Assembly (NCBI RefSeq): GCF_013377255.1
Contig: NZ_CP016614.1
Coordinates: 876,501-940,500, forward strand
From: Mannheimia granulomatis
Lineage (GTDB): Bacteria; Pseudomonadota; Gammaproteobacteria; Enterobacterales; Pasteurellaceae
DNA length: 64,000 nt
Direction: 5' to 3'
The notes beneath the pieces are model-generated. The model saw nothing but the letters and a program-made list of their open reading frames with translations, did not search any database and was not told the origin of the DNA. A program made the position numbers and the translations under genes. Shown here one piece after another: positions 22,067 through 31,151 of this stretch; within the stretch, counting starts at the first letter, position 1; every line of letters begins with the position of its first letter.

Positions 22067-23296
22067 ATGGCACTTTTACCTCTTTCTGATGCTCTGGCAA
22101 ACATGCTTGAGACTTTACCTCAACCTACCGCTATAGAGCGATTATCCTTAAATGCTTGTGCGAATCGCATTTTAGCGGAGGATATCTTTTCACCAATTAA
22201 TGTACCCGGTTTTGATAATTCGGCGATGGATGGCTATGCACTGAAAGTAGCTGATTTAGAGCAAAACTCGACTTTAACGGTTATTGGTAAGTCTTTTGCA
22301 GGAAATCCTTTTCAAGGTGAAATAAAAGCAGGCGAATGTGTACGTATTATGACTGGAGCAATTATCCCAAAAGGGTGTGATGCTGTGGTGATGCAAGAAG
22401 AGACTGCTCTGAATGCTGATGGTACCGTTACATTTAACAATATTGTCCAAAAGGGCAGTAATATTCGTAAAGTTGGAGAAGATATTAAGCAAGGCGAATT
22501 AGTATTAGCGAAAGGTTCTCCGTTGAATGTAGCTAGTTTGCCGCTTTTAGCATCGCTTGGTATTGCAACCGTGCCTGTCTTTAGTAAATTAAAAGTGGTA
22601 ATTCTTTCAACCGGTGATGAATTAACCAGTGTTGGCGAACCTCTGAGTGAGGGGAAAATTTATGATACCAATCGCTTTGCAGTTCGTTTAATGCTAGAAA
22701 AATTAAACTGTGATATTTTAGATTACGGTATTTTACCCGATGATCCTATTCAATTTGAACAAACCTTTAGGGCTGCACAAGATGCTGCGGATGTATTAAT
22801 TACCAGCGGTGGAGTTTCTGTCGGTGAGGCAGATTTTACCAAAGCGGTATTGGAAAAATTAGGTAAAATCGGTTTTTGGAAAATTGCAATGAAACCGGGC
22901 AAGCCATTTGCATTTGGGCAATTAGAGAAAGCTTGGTTTTTTGGCTTACCGGGTAACCCGGTTTCTGCCTTGGTTACGTTTTACCAGCTAGTGCAACCTG
23001 CATTAGCTAAATTATCGGGGCTATCTGCAGATAAAATTGCAAAATTAACGCAAAATTTAACCGCTTGTAGCGCGGAAAAACTGAAAAAAGCAGCTGGTCG
23101 ACAAGATTTCCAGCGTGGTTATTTTTATGTAAATACAAATGGTGAATTAGAAGTTCGCCCGGTTGGTCTGCAGAGCTCACATATTTTTAGCGCTTTTAAT
23201 GAAAGTAATTGCTTTATTGTATTAGAGGCGGAGCGAGGCAATGTGGAAGTCGGAGAGAAAGTCACGATTCAGCCGTTTAATTCGTTGTTAAGCTAA
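22067..23296 (+). CDS. moeA: Molybdopterin molybdenumtransferase MoeA
   Basis: About 409 residues. MoeA inserts molybdate into adenylated molybdopterin. Visible: N-terminal LSLNACANRILAEDI and SPINVPGFDNSAMDGYAL, RIMTGAIIPKGCDAVVMQEE, the MPT-binding core VVILSTGDEL and LITSGGVSVGEADFTKAVLE, KPGKPFAFGQL, and FFGLPGNPVSALVTFYQLV. The ATG at 22067 (MALLPLSDALANML) follows GAGAG; an ATG at 22058 overlaps the ribosome-binding site. It lies 15 nt from moeB, forming a molybdenum-cofactor operon. Confidence 0.97.
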   Translation: MALLPLSDALANMLETLPQPTAIERLSLNACANRILAEDIFSPINVPGFDNSAMDGYALKVADLEQNSTLTVIGKSFAGNPFQGEIKAGECVRIMTGAIIPKGCDAVVMQEETALNADGTVTFNNIVQKGSNIRKVGEDIKQGELVLAKGSPLNVASLPLLASLGIATVPVFSKLKVVILSTGDELTSVGEPLSEGKIYDTNRFAVRLMLEKLNCDILDYGILPDDPIQFEQTFRAAQDAADVLITSGGVSVGEADFTKAVLEKLGKIGFWKIAMKPGKPFAFGQLEKAWFFGLPGNPVSALVTFYQLVQPALAKLSGLSADKIAKLTQNLTACSAEKLKKAAGRQDFQRGYFYVNTNGELEVRPVGLQSSHIFSAFNESNCFIVLEAERGNVEVGEKVTIQPFNSLLS

Positions 23297-23311
23297 TAAT
23301 CATAGAATGTT

Positions 23312-24064
23312 ATGGAACTCACTGATCAAGAAATGCTGCGTTATAACCGCCAAATTGTCCTAAAAAATGTGGATTTTGACGGGCAAGAAAAGCTTAAAGC
23401 CAGTCGGGTGCTAATTGTAGGGCTTGGTGGTTTGGGCTGTGCTGCCTCACAATATCTTGCCTCTGCCGGTATCGGGCATTTGATTTTAGTGGATTTTGAT
23501 ACGGTGTCGCTTTCTAATTTGCAACGTCAGATTTTACATACAGATCAAACAATTGGTCAGCCTAAAGTTGAATCTGCCAAATCAAGGCTTACTGCGATTA
23601 ATCCAACTATTCAAATTGAGGCAATAAATCAAAAATGTAGTGATGATGATTGGGTAAAATTGATTAAGAGAGTTGATTTAGTTTTGGATTGCACTGATAA
23701 TGTGACTGTGCGTAATCAGCTTAATTTGCAATGTTTTAGACAAAAACGACCGCTTGTATCAGGTTCAGCTATTCGTTTCGAAGGACAAGTAAGTGTCTTT
23801 ACTTATCAAGACAAGCAACCTTGTTACCTTTGCCTAAGTCAATTATTTGGGGATGGTACTTTAAGTTGTGTGGAAGCCGGTGTTATTGCACCCATAGTCG
23901 GGGTAATTGGTAGTATCCAAGCATTAGAAAGCATAAAAGTTTTATTGAATATCGGTAAAACATTATCCGGTAAATTATTAATGATTGATGGTCTACATTT
24001 CTCAGTGAGAGAGATGGTATTGCCAAAACAAGCGAATTGCTCGGTTTGTGCTGATATAATGTAA
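23312..24064 (+). CDS. moeB: Molybdopterin-synthase adenylyltransferase MoeB
   Basis: 250 residues of the E1/ThiF superfamily. Rossmann motif VLIVGLGGLGCAASQYLASA, nucleotide-site residues VDFDTVSLSNLQRQ, DCTDNVTVRNQLN, and two zinc-binding CxxC pairs (PCYLC and NCSVC). It adenylates the C-terminus of MoaD so it can receive sulfur for molybdopterin synthesis. It follows moeA closely, consistent with the known moeAB operon. Confidence 0.97.
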   Translation: MELTDQEMLRYNRQIVLKNVDFDGQEKLKASRVLIVGLGGLGCAASQYLASAGIGHLILVDFDTVSLSNLQRQILHTDQTIGQPKVESAKSRLTAINPTIQIEAINQKCSDDDWVKLIKRVDLVLDCTDNVTVRNQLNLQCFRQKRPLVSGSAIRFEGQVSVFTYQDKQPCYLCLSQLFGDGTLSCVEAGVIAPIVGVIGSIQALESIKVLLNIGKTLSGKLLMIDGLHFSVREMVLPKQANCSVCADIM

Positions 24065-24112
24065 ATTCAAAGTCAAGAAATGTAAATTATGAACCTGTGT
24101 TCATTATTTTGT

Positions 24113-24141
24113 TTGACGGCTAAAACGCTTTAGCTTATTAT
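24113..24141 (+). promoter_or_regulatory. tRNA-Asn promoter with an operator-like palindrome in its spacer
   Basis: TTGACG (24113-24118), 17 bp, TATTAT (24136-24141), 14 nt before the tRNA. The spacer contains GCTAAA-ACGC-TTTAGC (24119-24134), nearly the same as GGCTAAA-ACGA-TTTAGCC at 45439-45456 in front of fruB/glgB. Confidence 0.65.
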
Positions 24142-24154
24142 TCAAAATGTTTAT

Positions 24155-24230
24155 TCCTCCTTAGTTCAGTCGGTAGAACGGTGGACTGTTAATCCATATG
24201 TCGCAGGTTCGAGTCCCGCAGGAGGAGCCA
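24155..24230 (+). tRNA. tRNA-Asn(GTT)
   Basis: 76 nt: acceptor TCCTCCT pairs with AGGAGGA, discriminator G, encoded CCA, T-loop GGTTCGAGTCC, anticodon GTT in CTGTTAA. Confidence 0.97.
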
Positions 24231-24319
24231 AAATTTAGATTTTCTTTTGTTCTTGTTTTATTTGTCTCCTTTTATAAAACAGTAATTCAAACCTCCAGAA
24301 TTAGAACAAAAGTATTTTG

Positions 24320-24349
24320 CCCCTTTCATGATGAAAGGGGATTTTTTTT
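24320..24349 (+). terminator. Terminator downstream of tRNA-Asn
   Basis: CCCCTTTC (24320-24327), loop ATGAT, GAAAGGGG (24333-24340), then A and eight T. The T-run exists only for plus-strand transcripts, so it ends the tRNA-Asn transcript. Confidence 0.85.
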
Positions 24350-24350
24350 A

Positions 24351-24788
24351 TCAAAGTTCATCAAAATAAGCATTTCCCCAAGTCTCTTCTGCTAGCTTGA
24401 GCAAATTGGCAAAATCTTGAAAAGATGGAAGTGCTTGCTCTTTCTCTAGTTTGACATGAGCGGTAATCAGCTTCTGTCTGAGGGACTCATACCATGCCAA
24501 TAATGAGAGTGAGAGTGGGGATTTTGCTCTTTTCCCCAGCCAATAAAGCCCTTGAAAAGGAATTGAAATAGCGAATATTGCAGTAATCACTGCGTTAGCT
24601 AAGATAGATTGAGTCGGATCAGAAAAGAGATATTGCCAGACTATAGCAAAGCAGGCAAAAGCCGGCATCACTTTAGAGGAAAACTTAACCAAACGAATAA
24701 TGTGATAGTCAGGCATAAAATTCGCTAATTTTTTTTGATTGGGTAGCGTATTTAGATAACGTTGTCCGGCTTCAAATAGATTTAACAT
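24351..24788 (-). CDS. yfbV: UPF0208 membrane protein YfbV
   Basis: 145 residues: N-terminal GQRYLNTLPNQKKLANFMPD, then two hydrophobic segments (MPAFACFAIVWQYL and AVITAIFAISIPFQGLYWLG), LLAWYESLRQKL and a C-terminal FANLLKLAEETWGNAYFDEL. These match the UPF0208/YfbV family of inner-membrane proteins, which in E. coli affect Ter macrodomain organisation. Single gene. Confidence 0.92.
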   Translation of the reverse strand: MLNLFEAGQRYLNTLPNQKKLANFMPDYHIIRLVKFSSKVMPAFACFAIVWQYLFSDPTQSILANAVITAIFAISIPFQGLYWLGKRAKSPLSLSLLAWYESLRQKLITAHVKLEKEQALPSFQDFANLLKLAEETWGNAYFDEL

Positions 24789-24916
24789 AGCATTCTCTTA
24801 AAAATTTTTCCTCATTTTATCTAACTAACGAAAATCTACAATAGATTAATGCAGTCTTGTCTAACAATTGCTATACTTTAGGTTAACTTTTTTTACACCA
24901 ATTGAAAGGATATTTT

Positions 24917-25639
24917 ATGCAAATTAAATTTGCGGATTTATTACAAGATAGCTGGAATTTTATGCGTAATCAGCAACGTTTCTCGCTGACAGCGGTTGCT
25001 ATTATTGTGATTATACAACTTGCTGTAATTTTTTTATTTCCTCATGAACCGAGCTCTATTTCTCAACAACAAATTGAGCTGCCAAACATGCTGCCAACTA
25101 TTTTATTAGGTGTAGCTAATTTTTTTATCAGCTTATTAATGATTTTAAATATTCAAGCGATTAATAATGGATATTATCGGCACTTTTTCCAGCATACAGC
25201 AGAGGCATTAAAAGCATTTTTTCCGGTGTTGTTATTGAATTTTGCGATGATCTTACCACTTTCGTTAGGGGGGAGTATTGTAATTGGAAGTGCTGAAATG
25301 ATGATTTTGGCATTCCCGATGATTATAATCGGCTTTTATTGGTTTTTTAAATTATGCCTTGTTATTTATGTTTATCTGCTGGAAAAACCACAAAAAGGGT
25401 TCATGGAAACGATTAAATTTACCCTACAACTATCGCGTGGGCGAATGCTACCATTGGTGTTATTCTGCGTAATTTCTTATGTAGTACCGGGGATTTTATC
25501 TAGAATGATCTCAGGTTTTGGGAACAGTTTTGTTGGTGTGCTTATTACAATCATTTTAAGTACGTTAATTAGTGTGTTTATAGCAATTTTCAGCTTCCGC
25601 TTTTATCAAGTTTATCGTCAATCACCAAAAAATCACTAG
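24917..25639 (+). CDS. yciC: UPF0259 membrane protein YciC
   Basis: 240 residues with about six membrane helices. N-terminal FADLLQDSWNFMRNQQRFSL, then NIQAINNGYYRHFF and FTLQLSRGRMLPLVLF, match the UPF0259/YciC family of unknown function. The ATG at 24917 follows AAAGGA at 6 nt, preferred to TTG at 24902. It heads a yciC-yciB-yciA-yciI cluster, the order seen in gamma-proteobacteria; the next gene starts 8 nt after its stop. Confidence 0.88.
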   Translation: MQIKFADLLQDSWNFMRNQQRFSLTAVAIIVIIQLAVIFLFPHEPSSISQQQIELPNMLPTILLGVANFFISLLMILNIQAINNGYYRHFFQHTAEALKAFFPVLLLNFAMILPLSLGGSIVIGSAEMMILAFPMIIIGFYWFFKLCLVIYVYLLEKPQKGFMETIKFTLQLSRGRMLPLVLFCVISYVVPGILSRMISGFGNSFVGVLITIILSTLISVFIAIFSFRFYQVYRQSPKNH

Positions 25640-25647
25640 GAGATTTC

Positions 25648-26205
25648 ATGAAGCAGTTACTTGAATTTATTCCGCTGATTCTATTTTTTGTTGTGTACAA
25701 AATGTCAGGTATTCAGATGGCATCTATTGTGCTGGTTGTTGCGACCATTGCTCAAATGGTTGCCTTAAAAGTGTTGTATGGAAAAATAGAAAAGCAGCAA
25801 GCTATTATGGGAGGAGCCGTTGTTTTCTTTGGCTTATTAAGTGCTTATTTTAATGAAGTCAAATATTTACAATGGAAAGTGACGATTGTCTATTCCCTTT
25901 TTGCTTTGGTTTTATTGGTGAGCCAGTTTGGGTTTAAAACCCCATTAATTAAAAAATTATTAGGAAAAGAACTTCAATTACCGGATAAAGTCTGGAATCA
26001 GCTCAATTTAGGCTGGGCGTTGTTCTTTATACTCTGTATGTTGTTGAACATTTATATCAGTCAATATTTCTCTGAAGAGATTTGGGTTGATTTTAAATCT
26101 TTCGGCATTATCGGCTTAACGTTGGTTGCAACTATTGCAACCGGATTTGTGATTTACCCTTATTTAAAAAATGCTGAAAAACAGGAACAGCAAAATGAAA
26201 AATAA
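25648..26205 (+). CDS. yciB: Inner-membrane septation protein YciB/IspZ
   Basis: 185 residues, almost all in five membrane helices. Openings LLEFIPLILFFVVYKMSGI and PLIKKLLGKELQLPDKVWNQ, then LNLGWALFFILCMLLNIYI, match YciB/IspZ. The family is needed for normal septation and envelope integrity in Shigella and E. coli. AGGAG upstream. The last 11 nt overlap the start of yciA. Confidence 0.95.
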   Translation: MKQLLEFIPLILFFVVYKMSGIQMASIVLVVATIAQMVALKVLYGKIEKQQAIMGGAVVFFGLLSAYFNEVKYLQWKVTIVYSLFALVLLVSQFGFKTPLIKKLLGKELQLPDKVWNQLNLGWALFFILCMLLNIYISQYFSEEIWVDFKSFGIIGLTLVATIATGFVIYPYLKNAEKQEQQNEK

Positions 26206-26650
26206 ACCTTACGAAAAAGACCCACAGGGGAAGTTAATTTTAAGAACCTTGGCAATGCCTTCGGATACTAATGCCAATGGGGATATTTTTGGCGGCTGGA
26301 TTATGTCGCAAATGGATTTAGGCGGAGCGATTTTAGCAAAAGAATTGGCTAAAGGCAGAGTGGTAACGGTTTCTGTCGATAAAATGATTTTCCATATGCC
26401 AATTTCAGTCGGTGATGTTGTGTGTTGCTACGGCACGTTAATTCATGTAGGTCGCTCGTCTATGCAGGTAAAAGTGGAAGTTTTTATCAAACAAGTTTAT
26501 GAAGGCGCTCGTGAGCGTTTTCGTGTTACAGAAGCGTTATTTACCTATGTTGCTATTGATAAAGATGGAAAACCTCGTGCAGTACCGAGAGAGAATAATC
26601 CGGAGCTTGAGGAAGCACTATCATTAATTAATTCAACTGATATTACATAA
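26195..26650 (+). CDS. yciA: Acyl-CoA thioesterase YciA
   Basis: 151 residues with the hotdog fold: LAMPSDTNANGDIFGGWIMSQ contains the catalytic Asp/Asn region, then GGAILAKELAKG, FHMPISVGDVVCCYG and RVTEALFTYVAIDKDGKPR. YciA hydrolyses a broad range of acyl-CoA thioesters. The ATG at 26195 has AGGAA upstream inside yciB and its first 11 nt overlap the yciB end. The reading frame extends upstream to 26171 within yciB but without a ribosome-binding site. Confidence 0.95.
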   Translation: MKNKPYEKDPQGKLILRTLAMPSDTNANGDIFGGWIMSQMDLGGAILAKELAKGRVVTVSVDKMIFHMPISVGDVVCCYGTLIHVGRSSMQVKVEVFIKQVYEGARERFRVTEALFTYVAIDKDGKPRAVPRENNPELEEALSLINSTDIT

Positions 26651-26660
26651 GGAGAATATT

Positions 26661-26942
26661 ATGTACTATGTGATTTTTGCACAAGATAACCCGAATATGT
26701 TGGAAAAACGTTTGGAAGTTCGCCCTGCTCATTTGGCCCGTTTGGAAAAGCTACAAGCAGAAGGACGTTTATTAATTGCAGGCCCTAATCCGTCTGAAGA
26801 TGGCTCAAGTGTGACAGGCTCAACAGTAATTGCGGAATTTAATTCTCTTGAAGAGGCCCAACAGTGGGCAAGCCAAGATCCTTATGTTGAGGCAGGCGTA
26901 TATGGTGAGGTAATTATCAAGCCGTTTAAAAGAGTATTTTAA
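26661..26942 (+). CDS. yciI: YciI-family protein (93 aa)
   Basis: MYYVIFAQDNPNMLEKRLEV, RPAHLARLEKLQAEGRLLIAGP and FNSLEEAQQWASQDPYVEAG are the YciI/YCII signature. The conserved His and Asp suggest a small enzyme, but no reaction is established in bacteria of this group. AAGGAG precedes the ATG. It is the last gene of the yci cluster; an uptake signal follows at 26946. Confidence 0.95.
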   Translation: MYYVIFAQDNPNMLEKRLEVRPAHLARLEKLQAEGRLLIAGPNPSEDGSSVTGSTVIAEFNSLEEAQQWASQDPYVEAGVYGEVIIKPFKRVF

Positions 26943-27069
26943 TTAACAAGCGGTAATATTTTGCAGATTTTTTGCAAATTATCTTGATCTAGTTCCCCTC
27001 TTTTCTAAAGAGGGGAGCAGCTCTTCCAAATAAAAAATACAATCTCTCACTAATACACGTTTTATTCTT

Positions 27070-29967
27070 ATGCTCACCAATCTTCTTGCTCAATCTCAGT
27101 TATGTCTAAATGAACAATCGGTGGATTTGCAAAATTCTGAGCAAATTCAACCGCTTGTGACAGCCATCTCTCTCTCAAATTTCGTTAAAAAAACCTTACA
27201 AAAACAGCCCGATTTATTACATGAATGGCTAACACAGGCACCTACAGCGCAAGACTGTGATAATTATTCTGAGCATTTAACGGAAATCTTGGCTCAGATT
27301 GAAGATGGACAATCTCTTGCTCGTGAGTTACGCCTGTTCCGCCACCGTGAAATGGCAAAACTAAGCTTTATTCAATCTAATAAGTTGGCGACGGTAGAAT
27401 TTGTGTTCCAACGCCTATCCGATTTAGCCGAAAGCTTAGTTTTAGCGGCCCGAGATTGGCTGTTTGATAAGTGCTGTGAAGAATATGGTACACCGATGAA
27501 TAGCCTTGGTGAGAAGCAAGAGCTACTGATTTTAGGCATGGGAAAATTAGGTGGGCGAGAACTTAATTTTTCTTCCGATATTGATCTGATTTTTACTTAT
27601 CCCGATGCCGGCGAAACGGAAGGTGGACGAAAACCGATTGAGAACAGCAAATTTTTCATGCGAATGGGGCAGCGTTTAATTAAAGCGTTGGACGATATTA
27701 CCGCAGATGGATTTGTTTACCGTACTGATATGCGGCTTCGCCCTTTTGGCGACAGCGGCGCTTTAGTGCTAAGTTTTGCCGCCATGGAAGATTACTACCA
27801 AGAACAAGGTCGGGATTGGGAACGCTATGCGATGATTAAAGCCAAAATTTTAGGTGAAGATAACCAAAACCTGAATCATCGCTATCTTAAACAGATGCTG
27901 AGGCCTTTTGTTTATCGCCGTTATTTGGATTTTAGTGCGATTCAATCTCTGCGAGAAATGAAAGAAAAAATTAGCCGAGAAGTAGTTCGCCGTCATTTAA
28001 CCGACAATATTAAACTCGGAGCCGGTGGTATTCGTGAAGTAGAATTTATCGCCCAAACCTTCCAAATGATTCGTGGCGGGCGAGATAAAATTCTGCAAGA
28101 ACGTAGCCTTTTGACCGTACTGTTACGCCTAAGCCAATTAGCCTTATTGAGTGAAGAAAAGGTATTAAAGCTCCACAACGCCTATATTTTTTATCGCCAA
28201 ATCGAAAATGTATTGCAGGCGATTGATGATAAACAAACCCAAACATTGCCAACCGATCCTGATGATCAAATTCGCATTATGTTTGCCTGCCAAAGCTACT
28301 GGCAGCAAGATTTAATCAGTGGCGAAAGCCGTTTGGTGAAACACGATTTTGCTGACTGGCAGCAGTTTTTAGCGGTGCTTTTTGCTTATCAACATGATGT
28401 TCGCCAAATTTTTAATGAAATTATCGGCGAGGAAGAGAGTGAAGAGAATAATCCGCTGAGTGAAAAACTCGCTGAATGGAAAGATATTCTGCACTATGAG
28501 ATTTCGTATGAAGATTTAGCGGTGGTGCTCAAAAGTTATCCGTTGGTCGCAGAAAATGATTATGCGGAAATTTATCACCTGTTTTCCACCACTTTCCAAG
28601 ATTGGGTGAAACGCCCGATTGGCGGACGTGGGCGAAATGTGTTGCGTAATTTAATGCCCAAAATTGCTGACAGCATTTTTCAACGTGAAGATTATCTGGT
28701 GCTATTGCCTCGTATTATCAATATTGTAGATAAAATCACGACCCGCACTACCTATATTGAGCTAATGCTGGAAGGCGATCAAATTCTGCCTCAACTTTTA
28801 ACGCTTTGTGGGCAGTCGGTTATGATTGCTGAGCAAATTGCCCGTTATCCGATGTTGTTGGATGAGTTAATTAGTTATCGTGGATTGAGCCAAGTGCCGG
28901 AATTGAAAAATTACCGTTTGGCTCTACAAGATTACTTAATACGGATTCCTGAAGAAGATGAAGAAGCTTTAATTGACGGTTTACGACAATTTAAACAGAG
29001 CTATATTTTACGTATTGCGGCAGCAGACATTTTAGGGGTGTTACCTGTTATGAAAATCAGCGACCATCTCACTTATCTTGCCGAAGCGATTATTGATGCG
29101 GTGGTGAATATGGCGTGGAAACAAGTTGCCTATCGTTTTGGGCAACCGGAACATTTAGAAGCCGGTGAGAAAGGCTTTGCGGTAATTGGCTACGGAAAAT
29201 TAGGTGGGATTGAGCTAGGCTATAATTCGGATTTAGATTTAGTTTTTTTGCATAATTCCCCTGAAGATAGCCAAACGGTAGGCGGTAAAAAAGCCATTTC
29301 CAGCCATCAGTTTTATTTAAAATTGGCACAGAAAATCAACTCGATTTTTAATTTGAATACCAGTGCCGGCATTTTGTATGAAGTAGATATGCGACTTCGT
29401 CCATCAGGAGAGGCGGGGCTTTTGGTTAGCACATTTAAGGCCTATGATAACTACCAGAAAAACGAAGCATGGACTTGGGAGAGCCAAGCGTTAGTACGAG
29501 CAAGATGTGTGTTTGGCTCAGAGAGTCTTAAACAAGAATTTGAGCAAATTCGCCAAACAACTCTGTGCTTACCTCGTGCAAGAGGTCAATTACGGCAAGA
29601 AATTTGCGAAATGCGGCAAAAAATGTACCAGCATTTATCGTCTTCTTCATTGGATAGTTTCCATATTAAAACCGACCAAGGCGGCATTACCGATATTGAA
29701 TTTATCGCCCAGTATTTAGTGTTGGCACATAGCCATCAAAAACCGCAAATGGCAGTATGGTCGGATAATGTCAGAATTTTTGACAGCGCAGTAGAATCCG
29801 GCATTTTAAGCCGGCAAGATGGAGAAGAACTAAAACGTTGCTACACCTCATTACGTAATCAAATTCATCATTTAAATTTGTTGCGCAAACAGGGTGTTGT
29901 AGCGGGGACGGAATTTAAGGCTGAGCGAAATTTTGTTGCGAAGATGTGGCATTTATTATTGAATTGA
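27070..29967 (+). CDS. glnE: Bifunctional glutamine synthetase adenylyltransferase/deadenylase GlnE
   Basis: 965 residues with the duplicated nucleotidyltransferase layout. The N-terminal domain (LGMGKLGGRELNFSSDIDLI) is the adenylyl-removing half. The C-terminal domain (VIGYGKLGGIELGYNSDLDL) is the adenylyl-transferring half. Each is followed by a helical domain (GAGGIREVEFIAQTFQ and QGGITDIEFIAQYLV). It sets glutamine synthetase activity by adenylylating a Tyr. The first codons carry an uptake signal near 27161 in a poorly conserved stretch. No ribosome-binding site is obvious before the ATG at 27070. Confidence 0.97.
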   Translation: MLTNLLAQSQLCLNEQSVDLQNSEQIQPLVTAISLSNFVKKTLQKQPDLLHEWLTQAPTAQDCDNYSEHLTEILAQIEDGQSLARELRLFRHREMAKLSFIQSNKLATVEFVFQRLSDLAESLVLAARDWLFDKCCEEYGTPMNSLGEKQELLILGMGKLGGRELNFSSDIDLIFTYPDAGETEGGRKPIENSKFFMRMGQRLIKALDDITADGFVYRTDMRLRPFGDSGALVLSFAAMEDYYQEQGRDWERYAMIKAKILGEDNQNLNHRYLKQMLRPFVYRRYLDFSAIQSLREMKEKISREVVRRHLTDNIKLGAGGIREVEFIAQTFQMIRGGRDKILQERSLLTVLLRLSQLALLSEEKVLKLHNAYIFYRQIENVLQAIDDKQTQTLPTDPDDQIRIMFACQSYWQQDLISGESRLVKHDFADWQQFLAVLFAYQHDVRQIFNEIIGEEESEENNPLSEKLAEWKDILHYEISYEDLAVVLKSYPLVAENDYAEIYHLFSTTFQDWVKRPIGGRGRNVLRNLMPKIADSIFQREDYLVLLPRIINIVDKITTRTTYIELMLEGDQILPQLLTLCGQSVMIAEQIARYPMLLDELISYRGLSQVPELKNYRLALQDYLIRIPEEDEEALIDGLRQFKQSYILRIAAADILGVLPVMKISDHLTYLAEAIIDAVVNMAWKQVAYRFGQPEHLEAGEKGFAVIGYGKLGGIELGYNSDLDLVFLHNSPEDSQTVGGKKAISSHQFYLKLAQKINSIFNLNTSAGILYEVDMRLRPSGEAGLLVSTFKAYDNYQKNEAWTWESQALVRARCVFGSESLKQEFEQIRQTTLCLPRARGQLRQEICEMRQKMYQHLSSSSLDSFHIKTDQGGITDIEFIAQYLVLAHSHQKPQMAVWSDNVRIFDSAVESGILSRQDGEELKRCYTSLRNQIHHLNLLRKQGVVAGTEFKAERNFVAKMWHLLLN

Positions 29968-30035
29968 TTTGCAAAATTTTTCGCAAAAATGACCGCTTGT
30001 TAGGCTATAATAGCCAAAATAAGAGGAGAAGGTGT

Positions 30036-30413
30036 ATGGAATATCAATTTACACACAGTATTCACGGGGTTGTTGCGAAATGCTCAATGGATCACGAGGC
30101 TTTTGCTCGTTGGTTAAACTGTGAAATTACAGAAAATCAGAAAGATCTGGACACCATTTTTGCGGAAATAGAAAAATGTCGCGCCGCTTTCCCTAATCAT
30201 TATGAATGCGTTTTTGAAGGCAAAGAATACAGCATTTATTTCGATTATGACGAAGTGATGGCAAAGGCAAATAATTTAGATACTGCTTTTGAAGAAGATG
30301 AAATTGAGGACGGATTTCAGTTTTATAATCAAGAAAGCATCGCATTTTGTGGTTTGGATGATTTTGAAAAGTTTTTAACAGCCTACAAGCTTTTTATGCA
30401 AACCTATCATTAA
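30036..30413 (+). CDS. yacL: UPF0231 family protein YacL
   Basis: 125 residues, acidic: MEYQFTHSIHGVVAKCSMDH, EAFARWLNCEI, YECVFEGKEYSIYFDYDEVM and a late GLDDFEKFLTAYKLF match the UPF0231/YacL family of unknown function. The ATG at 30036 follows GAGGAGAAGG. The longer frame from 29946 overlaps glnE and lacks a signal. A TATAAT-like element lies at 30006-30011. Terminator at 30424. Confidence 0.92.
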   Translation: MEYQFTHSIHGVVAKCSMDHEAFARWLNCEITENQKDLDTIFAEIEKCRAAFPNHYECVFEGKEYSIYFDYDEVMAKANNLDTAFEEDEIEDGFQFYNQESIAFCGLDDFEKFLTAYKLFMQTYH

Positions 30414-30423
30414 ATAGTAAATA

Positions 30424-30455
30424 AAGGCATGGATGAGCCATGCTTTTATTTTTTG
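30424..30455 (+). terminator. yacL terminator
   Basis: AAGGCATGG pairs with CCATGCTT (one bulged G) across a 5-nt loop, followed by TTATTTTTT. Confidence 0.8.
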
Positions 30456-30538
30456 GATTGTAAATCTAGACTATCAACAGACAGCAATTCCTTGTAGAAT
30501 AATCTTTTATATTAATTTTAAGCAACATTGAACAAATT

Positions 30539-31126
30539 ATGAGTCGTACTAAAAAAACACGTCGTATTACCGATATTATGCCGGCTAGAAAAAGTGATAA
30601 GCCAACACAGCCTACGCCAAAATTAGGTGGCGGTAAAAAGCGTAAACTTACTCGTTATGAGCTAGATGCTCAAGCACGTGAGGAAAAGCGTAAACGTAAG
30701 CACAAGGGGTTACCGACGGGTTCTCGTAATGCAGACCTAGCGGAGAAGAAAAAGGAAAGCGTGAAAGAGGTAAAAGATCCGCGTATCGGCAGTCGTAAAA
30801 AAGTGCCGTTAATGGTGGAGTTTGTCAATCAGCCGGAAAAAGGGCGTACTATCAAGCCTGTGCCGATTGAGTCTCAAAAACCAACACTTTCGCCAGAGCA
30901 AGAGTTAGAGCAGTTAGAAAATAATGAATGTTTAAATCAGCTGTTAGACGATTTAGAAGCCGGTAAAACGTTGTCTCTTGAAGATCAGAAATTTATGAAT
31001 GAGTGTTTAGATCGTATTGATGAGTTGATGACTGAATTGGGTATCGAATTTGAAGATGAGGACGGCGATGCAGGAGATGCTTTACTTCGTCAATTTGAAA
31101 CAATGGATATTAATAAATTTCGCTAA
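30539..31126 (+). CDS. yihI: Der GTPase-activating protein YihI
   Basis: 195 residues: a very basic N-terminal half (SRTKKTRRITDIMPARKSDK, KRKRKHKGLPTGSRN) and an acidic C-terminal half (LDDLEAGKTLSLEDQKFMNE, FEDEDGDAGDALL). This split charge pattern is that of YihI, which stimulates the GTPase Der (EngA) and so affects 50S ribosome assembly. It lies before a DUF2489 gene and hemN, the order conserved in gamma-proteobacteria. Confidence 0.93.
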   Translation: MSRTKKTRRITDIMPARKSDKPTQPTPKLGGGKKRKLTRYELDAQAREEKRKRKHKGLPTGSRNADLAEKKKESVKEVKDPRIGSRKKVPLMVEFVNQPEKGRTIKPVPIESQKPTLSPEQELEQLENNECLNQLLDDLEAGKTLSLEDQKFMNECLDRIDELMTELGIEFEDEDGDAGDALLRQFETMDINKFR

Positions 31127-31151
31127 TTATCAGCAAGGATGATAGCCGATT

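Noticed and set aside
24198..24395. Plus-strand frame overlapping tRNA-Asn
   Set aside because: It starts inside the tRNA and runs through the terminator, with no ribosome-binding site; not a gene.
26995..27016. CCCCTCTTT / AAAGAGGGG hairpin upstream of glnE
   Set aside because: Neither strand has a T-run after the stem, so I do not call it a terminator. It may be a small repeat, but I see no second copy in the window.
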